DNA from: Nocardia jiangxiensis NBRC 101359
GTDB taxonomy: Bacteria; Actinomycetota; Actinomycetes; Mycobacteriales; Mycobacteriaceae
Direction of reading: 5' to 3'
Assembly (NCBI RefSeq): GCF_000308615.1
Contig: NZ_BAGB01000031.1
Coordinates: 62,001 to 126,000 of the forward strand
Length of the DNA stretch: 64,000 nt
Part shown: piece after piece, positions 8,488 to 17,811 of the stretch
How the letters are laid out: each line of letters starts with the position of its first letter
Numbering within the stretch: position 1 is the stretch's first letter
Position numbers and translations under genes: made by a program
Notes under the pieces: generated by a model
What the model was told of the DNA's origin: nothing
What the model saw: the letters and a program-made list of their open reading frames with translations, nothing else
Database searches by the model: none

Positions 8488-8516
8488 CCCGGATCCGTTT
8501 GACGGATCCGGGTTTT
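8488..8516 (+). terminator. Rho-independent terminator after the DUF3040 gene
   Basis: A 10-bp perfect stem, CCCGGATCCG / CGGATCCGGG, with loop TTTGA and a TTTT tail (8513-8516), starting 5 bp after the stop codon. Confidence 0.9.
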
Positions 8517-8546
8517 GCGCTGCGCCCTATCAAGGGCGGATAACGC

Positions 8547-8581
8547 GACACGCCGCACAACGTGCGGCGTGTCTTTCTTTT
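8547..8581 (+). terminator. Second tandem rho-independent terminator
   Basis: A 12-bp perfect stem, GACACGCCGCAC / GTGCGGCGTGTC, with 3-nt loop AAC and a T-rich tail TTTCTTTT (8574-8581). Together with the first one it isolates the dcw cluster from upstream transcription. Confidence 0.9.
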
Positions 8582-8609
8582 CCCCGGTTCACGCGACGCC
8601 GCGGCCGGA

Positions 8610-8648
8610 TCCCCACCTCGCCCCACACGATTCCCCACCTCGCCCCAC
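8610..8648 (-). promoter_or_regulatory. Reverse-orientation cluster of MraZ-box-like TGGGG repeats
   Basis: The 17-mer TCCCCACCTCGCCCCAC occurs twice (8610-8626 and 8632-8648). Read on the minus strand each copy is TGGGG-CGAGG-TGGGG, i.e. two TGGGN units with a 5-nt spacer, the spacing of MraZ boxes. The array lies about 200 bp upstream of the proximal boxes. Binding by MraZ is inference. Confidence 0.45.
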
Positions 8649-8844
8649 CCGCGCTCGCGCCGGTCACGTTTCGTGCAGTTATAGCAGATGCGTTCAGGGG
8701 GTTTGCTGGCGGTTTTCGGGTCATGTGCTCAATCGTGCTCGCGTGTCGTGTATCTCGGAAAAATCTCCCCACCGGCCCGATAGCTGGTGTGACCAGCGGA
8801 ATCCGGTACGCCGGGGGTGAGATCGCTGCGGCTTTCGATTGAAA

Positions 8845-8869
8845 GTGGGGGAAAGTGGGGTAATGTGGA
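8845..8869 (+). promoter_or_regulatory. MraZ boxes: three tandem GTGGG/A repeats at 10-bp period
   Basis: GTGGG (8845), GTGGG (8855) and GTGGA (8865), each separated by 5 nt, match the known MraZ operator design of TGGGN direct repeats and lie 55-80 bp before mraZ. This predicts autoregulation of mraZ and the genes behind it. Confidence 0.85.
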
Positions 8870-8924
8870 GCCCGCACGAGCGGAGACCAACCAGACGGGG
8901 TGATCACGCGGGAGGTGTCGAGAA

Positions 8925-9356
8925 GTGTTTCTCGGTACCTACACGCCTCGCCTGGACGACAAAGGGCGACTCACGTTGCCCGCGAAGTTTCGGGACGAAC
9001 TGGCGGGAGGGTTGATGGTCACGAAAGGGCAGGACCACAGCCTTGCCGTGTATCCGAAGGAGGAGTTCACCGCGCTGGCGCGGCGAGCCGCCGCGGCGTC
9101 CCGGAGCAATCCGCAGGCACGGGCTTTCGTCCGGGCCCTGGCGGCGTCCACGGACGAGCAGCGTCCCGATGCCCAGGGGCGCATCACGTTGTCGGTCGAA
9201 CACCGCCGCTACGCGAGCCTGTCCAAGGACTGCGTGGTGATCGGCTCGGTCGACTTCCTCGAAATTTGGGACAAGCAGGCGTGGGAGTCCTACCTCGCCG
9301 AGAACGAGGAGGACTACTCGATGGCCAGAGACGAGTCGCTGGGCGGAATCTTCTAA
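8925..9356 (+). CDS. mraZ: Transcriptional regulator MraZ
   Basis: 143 residues, the usual size. The GTG at 8925 follows GGGAGGTG (8910-8917). Two SpoVT/AbrB-like halves are seen: [25 protein letters not shown] and, after residue 75, [18 protein letters not shown]; both keep the D-x-K/Q-GR-(L/I)-T-L core that binds DNA. MraZ is a ring-forming DNA-binding protein that represses its own dcw operon, and the matching TGGGN boxes are directly upstream. First gene of the dcw cluster, 175 bp before rsmH. Confidence 0.96.
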   Translation: MFLGTYTPRLDDKGRLTLPAKFRDELAGGLMVTKGQDHSLAVYPKEEFTALARRAAAASRSNPQARAFVRALAASTDEQRPDAQGRITLSVEHRRYASLSKDCVVIGSVDFLEIWDKQAWESYLAENEEDYSMARDESLGGIF

Positions 9357-9531
9357 CCCCGCGAGCGAGGCGAGTGTCCTGCGGCCTCTGCCCGACACGG
9401 ACCCTGACGTACTTCCCCAACGCCAGGTGCCGTGCTTCGGTCAGAGACCCCGGGACATTGGCCGTCCGACCTAGTGAGTTCGATGCGCACAGCGACGCCG
9501 CGATAGGGGCGAGGAGGATCTGGAGGTCGAG

Positions 9532-10503
9532 GTGGATCTTGCCGATCACACACCCCGCCATGTTCCGGTCCTGCTCCGCCGTTCGGACGAAATCCTCGGT
9601 CCCGCACTGCAATCCGGCGGTGTCATGGTCGATGCCACACTCGGCCTGGGCGGTCATTCCGAGCACTTCCTGCGTACCTATCCCTCGATCCGGCTCATCG
9701 GATTGGATCGCGACACCGAGGCGCTGAGGCTGGCCGCCGCGCGGCTGGCGCCGTTCGAGGATCGAATCACGCTGGTACACACCAGATATGACGGCATCGC
9801 CGCGGCACTGCGCGAGGCCGGTCTGGCCGAAACCGATTCCGTGCGAGCGATTCTGATGGATCTGGGCGTGTCCTCGATGCAGTTGGACGAGGCCGACCGC
9901 GGTTTCGCCTATTCGGTCGACGCGCCGCTGGACATGCGAATGGATCCGACCACCGGCCCGACCGCCGCCGACGTGCTCAACACCTACAGCCACGGTGAGC
10001 TGGCCCGGGTGCTGAAGGTCTACGGGGAGGAACGTTTCGCGGGCCGCATCGCCGGCGAGATCGTCCGGCGGCGGGCGCAGCGACCCTTCACCACCAGCGC
10101 CGAGCTGGTGGAACTGCTCTACGCCGCCATCCCGGCCGCGACCCGGCGTACCGGCGGGCATCCGGCCAAACGCACGTTCCAGGCGTTGCGGATCGAGGTC
10201 AACCGGGAGCTGGAATCGCTCGAGGCCGCGGTGCCCGCGGCCCTGGACGCGCTCGAGGTCGGTGGCCGCATCGTGGTCATGTCCTATCAATCGCTGGAGG
10301 ACAAAGTGGTCAAACATGTTCTCGCGGAGCGATCGACCTCGCGCACACCGATGGACCTGCCGGTCGAATTACCCGGTATGGGACCGGAATTCAAGGTGCT
10401 GACCCGTGGTGCGGAGAAGGCCACGGCCGCCGAGATCGAGGACAACCCGCGCGCGGCGCCGGTCCGGATGCGCGCGGCGGAACGAATTCAGGCGTCGCGA
10501 TGA
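9532..10503 (+). CDS. rsmH: 16S rRNA (cytosine-1402 N4)-methyltransferase RsmH
   Basis: 323 residues from [16 protein letters not shown] at the start and the SAM-binding [14 protein letters not shown] near residue 35 are the RsmH signatures, followed by [33 protein letters not shown], and the helical insert with [11 protein letters not shown] and [15 protein letters not shown]. It methylates C1402 of 16S rRNA. The gene is the usual second gene of the cluster and precedes the FtsL-like gene by 37 bp. Confidence 0.96.
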   Translation: MDLADHTPRHVPVLLRRSDEILGPALQSGGVMVDATLGLGGHSEHFLRTYPSIRLIGLDRDTEALRLAAARLAPFEDRITLVHTRYDGIAAALREAGLAETDSVRAILMDLGVSSMQLDEADRGFAYSVDAPLDMRMDPTTGPTAADVLNTYSHGELARVLKVYGEERFAGRIAGEIVRRRAQRPFTTSAELVELLYAAIPAATRRTGGHPAKRTFQALRIEVNRELESLEAAVPAALDALEVGGRIVVMSYQSLEDKVVKHVLAERSTSRTPMDLPVELPGMGPEFKVLTRGAEKATAAEIEDNPRAAPVRMRAAERIQASR

Positions 10504-10540
10504 GTTCGGGCGACGTGCGAACGGTAGGGGAGGCGGGACT

Positions 10541-11407
10541 ATGAGCGTGCGGACACGGGTGGACGCACCACGACGTGGCGGGAAGACCACGGAGCGGCGG
10601 AACGCGCCGCGCCCGGTGCACGATCCCGAACACGTGACATCGGGTGCGGCCAAGCGGGCGTACGCCCGGCGCCGCAACCGCGTCGGGGGCGGTCCGGTTC
10701 TGCCGCCGCTGCCGGGGCGCTCGGTGATGAGCGGCCGAATCCCGTTCGTGGTGGCCATTCTGGTGTTGTTGGGCTGTGGCCTGATGTGCACGCTGCTGCT
10801 GACCACGCGGTCGGCCGAGGACAGCTACCAGCTCAGCGACGCGCGCCAGATCAATCAGCAACTCTCCGACGAGCAGGCCGAACTGCAGCGTCAGGTGGCC
10901 GCGGCCGATGCCGCGCCGGAACTGGCTACCCGGGCACGTGAGCTGGGCATGATCCCGGCCAAGGATCCCGCGCGCCTGGTCGTCGCGCCGAACGGCGCGG
11001 TCACGGTGATCGGTAAGGAGACCGCGCAGCTCGGTCCGCCGGCCCCGCCGCTGAACACCACCCCCGCCTCGCCGACTCCGGCGAATCCGGCTCAGGCACA
11101 AGGGGAACGGATCGTCCCGGTGACGGCGCTGCCGAATCAGAATCCGGCCGACGAGAACTCCGCGCACGGTCCGGCGCAGCCGACCGCCGGTCCGGCCCCG
11201 TCCGCACCGGCCGCGACCCAGAACCCGGCTCCGGCTCAGAACCCGGCCGCGGCTCCGACGACACCGGCCACCGCGCCCGTGCCCGCGACGGCAGCGCGGC
11301 CCGCGCCGACTCCGGCTCCCGCGGCCCGCGTCGATCAGACTGTACCGGTACCGAATCCGGCCGCGCCCGCCGCGACGCCCGTTCCGGCGGCCGGGGGTGG
11401 GCAGTGA
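10541..11407 (+). CDS. ftsL: FtsL-like septum protein with long Pro/Ala-rich tail
   Basis: 288 residues from the ATG at 10541. A basic cytoplasmic part (~65 residues) precedes one transmembrane helix (about 66-88, IPFVVAILVLLGCGLMCTLLL), then a coiled-coil stretch QLSDARQINQQLSDEQAELQRQV, the FtsL/DivIC pattern. Residues ~165-288 are Pro/Ala/Thr-rich repeats (PAPTPAPAA, PAQNPAAAP and similar) and look disordered outside the cell. Mycobacterial Rv2164c has the same place and layout. It overlaps pbpB by 4 bp (GTGA). It likely bridges FtsQ and FtsW/FtsI. Confidence 0.82.
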   Translation: MSVRTRVDAPRRGGKTTERRNAPRPVHDPEHVTSGAAKRAYARRRNRVGGGPVLPPLPGRSVMSGRIPFVVAILVLLGCGLMCTLLLTTRSAEDSYQLSDARQINQQLSDEQAELQRQVAAADAAPELATRARELGMIPAKDPARLVVAPNGAVTVIGKETAQLGPPAPPLNTTPASPTPANPAQAQGERIVPVTALPNQNPADENSAHGPAQPTAGPAPSAPAATQNPAPAQNPAAAPTTPATAPVPATAARPAPTPAPAARVDQTVPVPNPAAPAATPVPAAGGGQ

Positions 11408-13311
11408 GCCCGGGTGCATCACGCGGCCTCGGTCGCACCCCCTCGGGCCGTCGCTCCACGCGCGCGGCGCGGCCGCGGCGGACCGCCGGGGCCCGAGGCG
11501 GGGCCGGGATGGATTCCTCCTCGCGATTACGGTTCGGCACCGGCCGAATCGTCATGCTGGTGGCCCTGCTGGTCGTCGCACTCCAATTGCTGTGGATCCA
11601 AACGGTTTCCGCACCGAAGCTCTCGGCCGAGGCGGCGACGCAGCGCACCGTGCACAAGGTGGACTACGCGCTGCGCGGTTCGATCACCGATCGCAACGGC
11701 AAGGCGCTGGCCTTCACCGTCGCCACCCAGTGGCTGACCTTCCAGCCGGTCATCGTGCGCAAGGAACTCGCCGAGGCGCATGCCAAGAGTCCCAAGGCGC
11801 CCGACCCGGACACGCGATTGAAGGCCATCGCCAAGGCCATTCACGACAAGATCGGCAAGGACGCTCCCTCGGAGCAGGATCTGCTGAACAACCTGAAAAG
11901 CAAGGATTCGTTCGTCTATCTCGTGCGGGACGTCGATCCCCGGATCGCCACCGAGATCACCGACGAATTCCCCGAGGTCGGCAAGGAACGGCACGACAAA
12001 CCGGTCTATCCCGGCGGTTCGCTGGCCGCCAACATCATCGGCGCGACCGGTTGGGACGGGCACGGGCAGATCGGCCTCGAGTCCGCGCTCGATTCGAGTC
12101 TGGCGGGTACCGACGGATCGCACACCTACGATCAGGGTTCGGACGGGGCGATGATCCCGGGCAGTGAACGCAATCGCCATCCCGCGGTGAACGGCACCGA
12201 CGTGGAGCTCACCCTCGATTCGGATCTGCAGTACTACGTGCAGCAGCAGGTGCAGCAGGCCAAGGACATGTCCGGTGCGAAGGACGCCTCGGTCGTGGTG
12301 CTGGACGCGCATACCGCGCAGGTGCTGGCGATGGCCAACGACAACACCTTCGATCCCGCCAAGGGGCCGCAGTTCTGGGGTTCGGCCAATCTGGGCAATC
12401 CGGCGGTCACCGACGCCTTCGAGCCGGGTTCGGTGAACAAGATCGTCGACGCCTCCGCGGCCATCGAATACGGCCTGACCACGCCGGACGAGGTGCATCA
12501 GGTGCCGGGCAGCATCGAGATGGGTGGAGTCACCGTGCACGATGCCTGGTCGCACGGCGTGATGCCGTATACGACCACCGGAATCTTCGGCAAGTCCTCG
12601 AACGTCGGCACCCTGATGCTGGCGCAGAAGATCGGCGAGGACCGCTATGCGGACATGTTGAAGCGGTTCGGGCTCGGTCAGCGCACCGGCGTCGGCCTGC
12701 CCGGCGAGAGCGCGGGCCGGATCCCGCCGCGCGATCAGTGGTCCGGTTCCACCTTCGCGAATCTGCCCATCGGACAGGGTCTGTCGATGACGCTGCTGCA
12801 GATGACCGGGATGTACCAGGCCATCGCCAACGACGGCGTGCGAATTCCGCCGCGCATCGTGAAGTCCGAGACCGGACCGGACGGCGGCAGAACCCAGGAG
12901 AAGCAGCCCGACGGCGTCCGGGTGGTGAGCGCCAAGACCGCGCAGACGCTGCGGCAGATGTTCCAATCCATCGTGCAGAAGGATCCGATGGGCTATCAGC
13001 AGGGCACCGGTACTCCCGCGGCGATCGCGGGCTACCAGGTCGCCGGTAAGACCGGCACCGCGCAGCAGATCGATTCCGCCTGCCACTGCTACTCCGAGAG
13101 TCGCTACTGGATCACGTTCGCCGGGATGGCGCCGGCGGACAATCCGCGCTACGTCATCGGCATCATGCTGGACGCGCCGGTGCGCAGCTCCGACGGCAGC
13201 GGCGGGCAGTCCGCGGCCCCGCTGTTCCACAACATCGCGTCGTGGGCGCTGCAGCGTGACCGGGTGCCGCCCTCGCCCCCGGCGAAAGAGCTTGTGCTGC
13301 AGGCGATGTGA
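11404..13311 (+). CDS. pbpB: Septal peptidoglycan transpeptidase PBP3 (class B PBP)
   Basis: 635 residues, starting at a GTG inside the ftsL stop. Basic N-terminus, one transmembrane helix (about 49-66), the pedestal/dimerisation domain with ALRGSITDRNGKALAF, then the transpeptidase domain: EPGSVNKI (S-x-x-K, serine near 343), SSN near 398 and KTGT near 549. Absence of PASTA repeats fits the actinobacterial FtsI/PbpB type. It cross-links septal peptidoglycan with FtsW and is a beta-lactam target. A 175-bp gap without an obvious terminator separates it from murE. Confidence 0.95.
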   Translation: MSPGASRGLGRTPSGRRSTRAARPRRTAGARGGAGMDSSSRLRFGTGRIVMLVALLVVALQLLWIQTVSAPKLSAEAATQRTVHKVDYALRGSITDRNGKALAFTVATQWLTFQPVIVRKELAEAHAKSPKAPDPDTRLKAIAKAIHDKIGKDAPSEQDLLNNLKSKDSFVYLVRDVDPRIATEITDEFPEVGKERHDKPVYPGGSLAANIIGATGWDGHGQIGLESALDSSLAGTDGSHTYDQGSDGAMIPGSERNRHPAVNGTDVELTLDSDLQYYVQQQVQQAKDMSGAKDASVVVLDAHTAQVLAMANDNTFDPAKGPQFWGSANLGNPAVTDAFEPGSVNKIVDASAAIEYGLTTPDEVHQVPGSIEMGGVTVHDAWSHGVMPYTTTGIFGKSSNVGTLMLAQKIGEDRYADMLKRFGLGQRTGVGLPGESAGRIPPRDQWSGSTFANLPIGQGLSMTLLQMTGMYQAIANDGVRIPPRIVKSETGPDGGRTQEKQPDGVRVVSAKTAQTLRQMFQSIVQKDPMGYQQGTGTPAAIAGYQVAGKTGTAQQIDSACHCYSESRYWITFAGMAPADNPRYVIGIMLDAPVRSSDGSGGQSAAPLFHNIASWALQRDRVPPSPPAKELVLQAM

Positions 13312-13486
13312 ACAGCCGGGCGGTGTCGGGTCCGGATCGGCGGGCCAATATCATGCACGGGGACCCACGCAATACCCAGCCGCGTTGCCCGGCTGTGATC
13401 CAGCGTCGGTACCCTGACTCGTCGATCCGAAACCCGTCCACGGCGGATTTGCCGAGCAGAGCCGCATTGTGACTGAGAGGAGCCTC

Positions 13487-15178
13487 GTGCCCGTGCAGCC
13501 CAGCCCGCAGGTGCTGCGTCCGGCGGTCCCACCGTCGACGGAGCTGCAGACGGTCGTCGAGCTCACGGACGCGCGCCTTTCCGGCGTCGGCGCCGATGAG
13601 CTCGCCGGGGTCGTGATCACCGGTATCGAGCAACGCTCGAACGCGGTGCAGCCGGGTGATCTGTTCGCCGGACTCGCCGGTGCGCATGCGCACGGCGCCC
13701 GGTTCGCCGCCGACGCCGTGGAACGCGGTGCGGTCGCGGTGCTCACCGACGCCGCCGGCGCCGAATCGATCGGCGCACTCTCGGTGCCCGTACTGGTGCA
13801 CGAGAATCCGCGTTCGGTGCTGGGCGAGCTGTCCGCGTCGATCTACGGCAACCCGTCGCAGCGGTTGCAGGTGCTGGGCATCACCGGCACCTCGGGCAAG
13901 ACCACCACGTCCTATCTGGTCGAGGCGGGCCTGGCCGCGGCCGGACTGCGCACCGCGCTGATCGGCACCATCGAGACCCGAATCGGCGGGCAGCGGGTGC
14001 CCAGTGCGCTCACCACGCCCGAAGCCCCGCAGTTGCACGCGATGTTCGCGCTGATGGTCGAGCAGGGCGTGCAGGCGGTGGTGATGGAGGTGTCCAGCCA
14101 CGCGCTCGCCCTGGGTCGGGTGGACGGTGTGCGATTCGCCGTGGGCGCGTTCACGAATCTGTCCCAGGACCATCTGGACTTCCACGCCGATTTCGAGGAC
14201 TACTACGCCGCCAAGCGCAAACTGTTCGTCCCGGATGCGGTGTCGGCGGATGCCTCCGCCTCGTCGTTCGGGTCGGTGGCCGCGCAGACCTGCGTGATCT
14301 GTGTGGACGACGCCTGGGGTCGGCGTCTGGCCCGCGAGGTGGGCGGGCGCGCCCCGGTGGTGAGGGTGTCGACCGGCTCCGGTCCCGCCGGTGATGGCGC
14401 CGAACCGGATTGGACCGCGGTGGCCGCGAGCACGCTGGACGGTGGGGAACAGCAGTTCACCGCCGTGGGTCCGGGCGGTCGGTCCGACGATGCGCGTCCG
14501 GTCGCCGAGTCGGCCGAGGTTGTGGAAGTCGGTGTGCGGCTGCGTCTTCCGGGCCGCTACAACATCGCCAACGGCCTGCTCGCGATCGCGGTGTGCGCGG
14601 CGGCGGGCGTGGACGCCCGGGTCGCCGGGCGAGCGCTGGCCGAGGTCGACGTGCCGGGCCGGATGCAGCGGGTGGATTGCGGGCAGGATTTCCTGGCCGT
14701 GGTCGACTACGCGCACAAACCGGCCGCGGTCGAATCGGTCATCGCGACACTGCGCGAATATCTGAAGGGTTCGAGCGGTCGGCTGGCCGTGGTGGTCGGT
14801 GCGGGCGGCGACCGTGACCCGGGCAAGCGCCCGCTGATGGGCGCGACCGCCGCACGCGGTGCGGAACTGGTGATCATCACCGACGACAATCCACGCAGTG
14901 AGGATCCCGCGACGATCCGCGCGGCGATCGGCGCCGGGGCGTTCGGTATGGCCGAGACCGAACGCGGTGAGGTCACCGAGATCGGTGACCGGGCGGCGGC
15001 CATCACCGCGGCGGTGGACTGGGCACGGTCCGGCGATGTGGTGCTGGTGGCCGGTAAGGGGCATGAGACAGGGCAGGAGATTGCGGGTGTGAAGTATCCG
15101 TTCGATGACCGCGAGGTGCTGGCGGAGGCCCTCTGCCGGCGATCGGCGCCCGATGACAAGGACCTGACGGTTTCATGA
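13487..15178 (+). CDS. murE: UDP-MurNAc-Ala-Glu:meso-DAP ligase MurE
   Basis: 563 residues from the GTG at 13487, which has GAGAGGAG 4 nt upstream; a GTG at 13469 would place that site inside the gene, and GTG 13493 is also possible. Mur ligase domains are complete: ATP loop GTSGKTTT near residue 131, central domain with SQDHLDFHADFEDYYAAK, and C-terminal domain with DNPRSED near 466, the motif that selects meso-diaminopimelate. There is a Gly/Asp-rich insert (about 255-345) making it longer than many homologues. Overlaps murF by 4 bp (ATGA). Confidence 0.95.
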   Translation: MPVQPSPQVLRPAVPPSTELQTVVELTDARLSGVGADELAGVVITGIEQRSNAVQPGDLFAGLAGAHAHGARFAADAVERGAVAVLTDAAGAESIGALSVPVLVHENPRSVLGELSASIYGNPSQRLQVLGITGTSGKTTTSYLVEAGLAAAGLRTALIGTIETRIGGQRVPSALTTPEAPQLHAMFALMVEQGVQAVVMEVSSHALALGRVDGVRFAVGAFTNLSQDHLDFHADFEDYYAAKRKLFVPDAVSADASASSFGSVAAQTCVICVDDAWGRRLAREVGGRAPVVRVSTGSGPAGDGAEPDWTAVAASTLDGGEQQFTAVGPGGRSDDARPVAESAEVVEVGVRLRLPGRYNIANGLLAIAVCAAAGVDARVAGRALAEVDVPGRMQRVDCGQDFLAVVDYAHKPAAVESVIATLREYLKGSSGRLAVVVGAGGDRDPGKRPLMGATAARGAELVIITDDNPRSEDPATIRAAIGAGAFGMAETERGEVTEIGDRAAAITAAVDWARSGDVVLVAGKGHETGQEIAGVKYPFDDREVLAEALCRRSAPDDKDLTVS

Positions 15179-16731
15179 TCGAGATGACCCTGCGGGAGAT
15201 CGCGGAGATCGTCGGCGGCACGCTGCACGATGTTCCCGATCCCGCGGTGACGGTGACCGGTGCGGTCGAATTCGATTCGCGCCGAATCAATTCCGGAGAT
15301 CTGTTCCTGGCGTTGCCGGGTGCGCGGGTCGACGGGCACGACTATGCGGCCGGTGCGGTGGCCGCCGGTGCGGTCGCGGTGCTGGCGGCGCGGCCGGTCG
15401 GCGTGCCCGCCGTGGTGGTCAGTCCGGCCGGGCAGCAGGCCGACGGCGGTTCGGCGTACGTGCTGGCGCACGATACGGACGGCTCGGCGGCCGCGGTCCT
15501 CACGGCACTGGCCAAACTGGCCCGCGCGAGCGTGGATCGCCTGGCCGCGAGCGGTGAGCTGACCGTCGTCGGCGTCACCGGTTCCTCCGGCAAGACCTCG
15601 ACCAAGGATCTGCTGGCCAAGGTCCTGGCCCCGCTCGGGACGGTGGTCGCGCCGCCGGAGTCGTTCAACAACGAACTCGGTTTCCCGTGGACGGCGTTGC
15701 GCGCCGATGCCGGTACTCGTTTCCTGGTGCTGGAACTGTCCGCGCGCGGGCCCGGACATATCAAGGCGCTCACCGAGATCGCGCCACCATCGATCGCGGT
15801 GGTGCTCAACGTCGGCACCGCGCATCTGGGCGAATTCGGCAGTCGCGAGGCGATCGCGCAGGCCAAGGGTGAGTTGGTGGAGGCGCTGGCCCCGTCGGGG
15901 GTGGCGGTGCTCAATGCCGACGACCCGAATGTCGCGGCCATGGCCACGCGCACCGTGGGGCGGGTGGTGACCGCCGGGCAGTCCCAGAGCGCGGATGTGC
16001 GTGCGCTGGACGTCCAGCTCGACGAGTCCGCGCGCGCCCGGTTCACGTTGCGCGCCAACGGTTCCGAAGTGCCGGTGCATCTGTCGGTGCACGGCGAGCA
16101 TCAGGTGGCCAACGCGCTGTCCGCGGCCGCGGTCGCCCTCGAATGCGGTGCGGACCTCGAGACGGTCGCGCGGTCGCTGTCGAGTGCGCGGGCGGCTTCC
16201 AAGCATCGGATGGATGTGCGCACCCGCCCGGACGGCGTCACGATCGTCAACGATTCGTACAACGCCAACCCGGATTCGGTGCGCGCCGCGCTCAAGGCGT
16301 TGGTGACCATGGCCCGTGCCGGTGCGCACGGCGGTCCCGGCGGGAAGCGGCGCAGCTGGGCGGTGCTCGGCGAAATGGCCGAGCTGGGTGCGGATTCGGT
16401 GGTCGAACACGATCGCATCGGCCGTCTGGCGGTCCGGCTGGACGTGGACCGGCTCATCGTGGTCGGCACCGGACGGCCCTCGCACGCATTGCATCAGGGG
16501 GCGGTCATGGAGGGCTCCTGGGGTGAGGAGTCGATCCTGGTCCCCGATATCGCCGCCGCACTCGAGGTGCTCGACGAGGAGCTCGCGGCCGACGACGTGG
16601 TGCTGGTCAAAGCATCCAACTCCGTCGGATTGTGGGCGGTGGCAGAGCATCTCGCGCCGGGCATCGCAGCGCCCGGCGCCGGTACGGAGGGCTCGGAAGT
16701 GCCTCCTGTGGACACGGAAGCGGGCCGATGA
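15175..16731 (+). CDS. murF: UDP-MurNAc-tripeptide:D-Ala-D-Ala ligase MurF
   Basis: 518 residues from an ATG that overlaps the murE stop (ATGA). N-terminal substrate domain with [21 protein letters not shown] loop [14 protein letters not shown] near residue 135, [23 protein letters not shown], and C-terminal [16 protein letters not shown], all MurF blocks. It adds D-Ala-D-Ala to complete the pentapeptide precursor in the cytoplasm. Overlaps mraY by ATGA, so translation is coupled along the run. Confidence 0.95.
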   Translation: MIEMTLREIAEIVGGTLHDVPDPAVTVTGAVEFDSRRINSGDLFLALPGARVDGHDYAAGAVAAGAVAVLAARPVGVPAVVVSPAGQQADGGSAYVLAHDTDGSAAAVLTALAKLARASVDRLAASGELTVVGVTGSSGKTSTKDLLAKVLAPLGTVVAPPESFNNELGFPWTALRADAGTRFLVLELSARGPGHIKALTEIAPPSIAVVLNVGTAHLGEFGSREAIAQAKGELVEALAPSGVAVLNADDPNVAAMATRTVGRVVTAGQSQSADVRALDVQLDESARARFTLRANGSEVPVHLSVHGEHQVANALSAAAVALECGADLETVARSLSSARAASKHRMDVRTRPDGVTIVNDSYNANPDSVRAALKALVTMARAGAHGGPGGKRRSWAVLGEMAELGADSVVEHDRIGRLAVRLDVDRLIVVGTGRPSHALHQGAVMEGSWGEESILVPDIAAALEVLDEELAADDVVLVKASNSVGLWAVAEHLAPGIAAPGAGTEGSEVPPVDTEAGR

Positions 16732-17804
16732 GGCAGATTCTTTTCGCGGCGGCGATCGCACTGGCGGTGTCGATCCTGTTGACGCCGTTGCTGATCCGGA
16801 TGTTCGCCAAACGCGGCTTCGGTCAGGAGATCCGGATCGACGGACCGGCCAGCCATCAGGCCAAGCGTGGTACTCCGACGATGGGCGGCGTCGCGATCCT
16901 GGCCGGACTGTGGGCCGGATACTGGGGTTCGCACCTGATCGGCATCGGCTATCGCGCCGAGGGGCCGACGGTGTCGGGCCTGCTGGTACTGGCGCTGACC
17001 ACCGCACTGGGCGGGGTCGGATTCATCGATGACTTCATCAAACTGCGCAAGGGCCGCAACCTCGGTCTCACCGCGGCGGGCAAATACATCGGACAGCTTT
17101 CCGCGGCAGTGGTGTTCGGCGTGCTCGCGCTGCAGTTCCCGGGGGCGAACAAGCAGACACCGGCGAGCCGGCACCTGTCCTACGTCCGCGACATCACCAC
17201 CGTCTCGATGGGGGTGATCATCTTCCTGGCCTTCGTCTGTCTGGTGGTGGTCGCCTGGTCGAACGCGGTGAACCTCACCGACGGCCTGGACGGTCTGGCC
17301 GCGGGCTCGATGAGCCTGGTGCTGGGCGCATACGTGATCATCACCTTCTGGCAGTACCGCAACGCGTGCTCGGTGCACGCCGAGGCGGGCTGCTACAACG
17401 TGCGCGACCCGCTGGACCTGGCACTGATCTGCGCCGCGGGTGCGGCCGCGTGCATCGGGTTCCTGTGGTGGAACGCGGCTCCCGCGAAGATCTTCATGGG
17501 TGACACCGGCTCGCTGGCACTCGGCGGATTGATCGCCGGGCTGTCGCTGCTGTCGCGTACCGAACTGCTGATGATCGTGATCGGCGCGCTGTTCGTCGCC
17601 GAGACCACGTCGGTCGTCCTGCAGGTCGCGGTCTATCGCACGACTCGCAACCGACTGTTCAAGATGGCGCCGTTCCACCACCACTTCGAACTCAGCAAAT
17701 GGGCCGAGACTACGGTGATCATTCGGTTCTGGTTACTCGCGGGCATAGCGTCGGCGATCGGACTTGGCTTGTTCTACAGCGAATACCTCTCTCAGGTCGG
17801 GTAA
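16728..17804 (+). CDS. mraY: Phospho-MurNAc-pentapeptide transferase MraY
   Basis: 358 residues, ten hydrophobic helices. ATG 16728 overlaps the murF stop. Signature loops: [11 protein letters not shown] (residues ~45-55), GFIDDFIKL with the catalytic aspartates, [26 protein letters not shown] and the C-terminal [12 protein letters not shown] histidine motif. It forms lipid I on undecaprenyl phosphate at the inner face of the membrane. murD begins 7 bp after the stop. Confidence 0.96.
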   Translation: MRQILFAAAIALAVSILLTPLLIRMFAKRGFGQEIRIDGPASHQAKRGTPTMGGVAILAGLWAGYWGSHLIGIGYRAEGPTVSGLLVLALTTALGGVGFIDDFIKLRKGRNLGLTAAGKYIGQLSAAVVFGVLALQFPGANKQTPASRHLSYVRDITTVSMGVIIFLAFVCLVVVAWSNAVNLTDGLDGLAAGSMSLVLGAYVIITFWQYRNACSVHAEAGCYNVRDPLDLALICAAGAAACIGFLWWNAAPAKIFMGDTGSLALGGLIAGLSLLSRTELLMIVIGALFVAETTSVVLQVAVYRTTRNRLFKMAPFHHHFELSKWAETTVIIRFWLLAGIASAIGLGLFYSEYLSQVG

Positions 17805-17811
17805 AGCAGCA

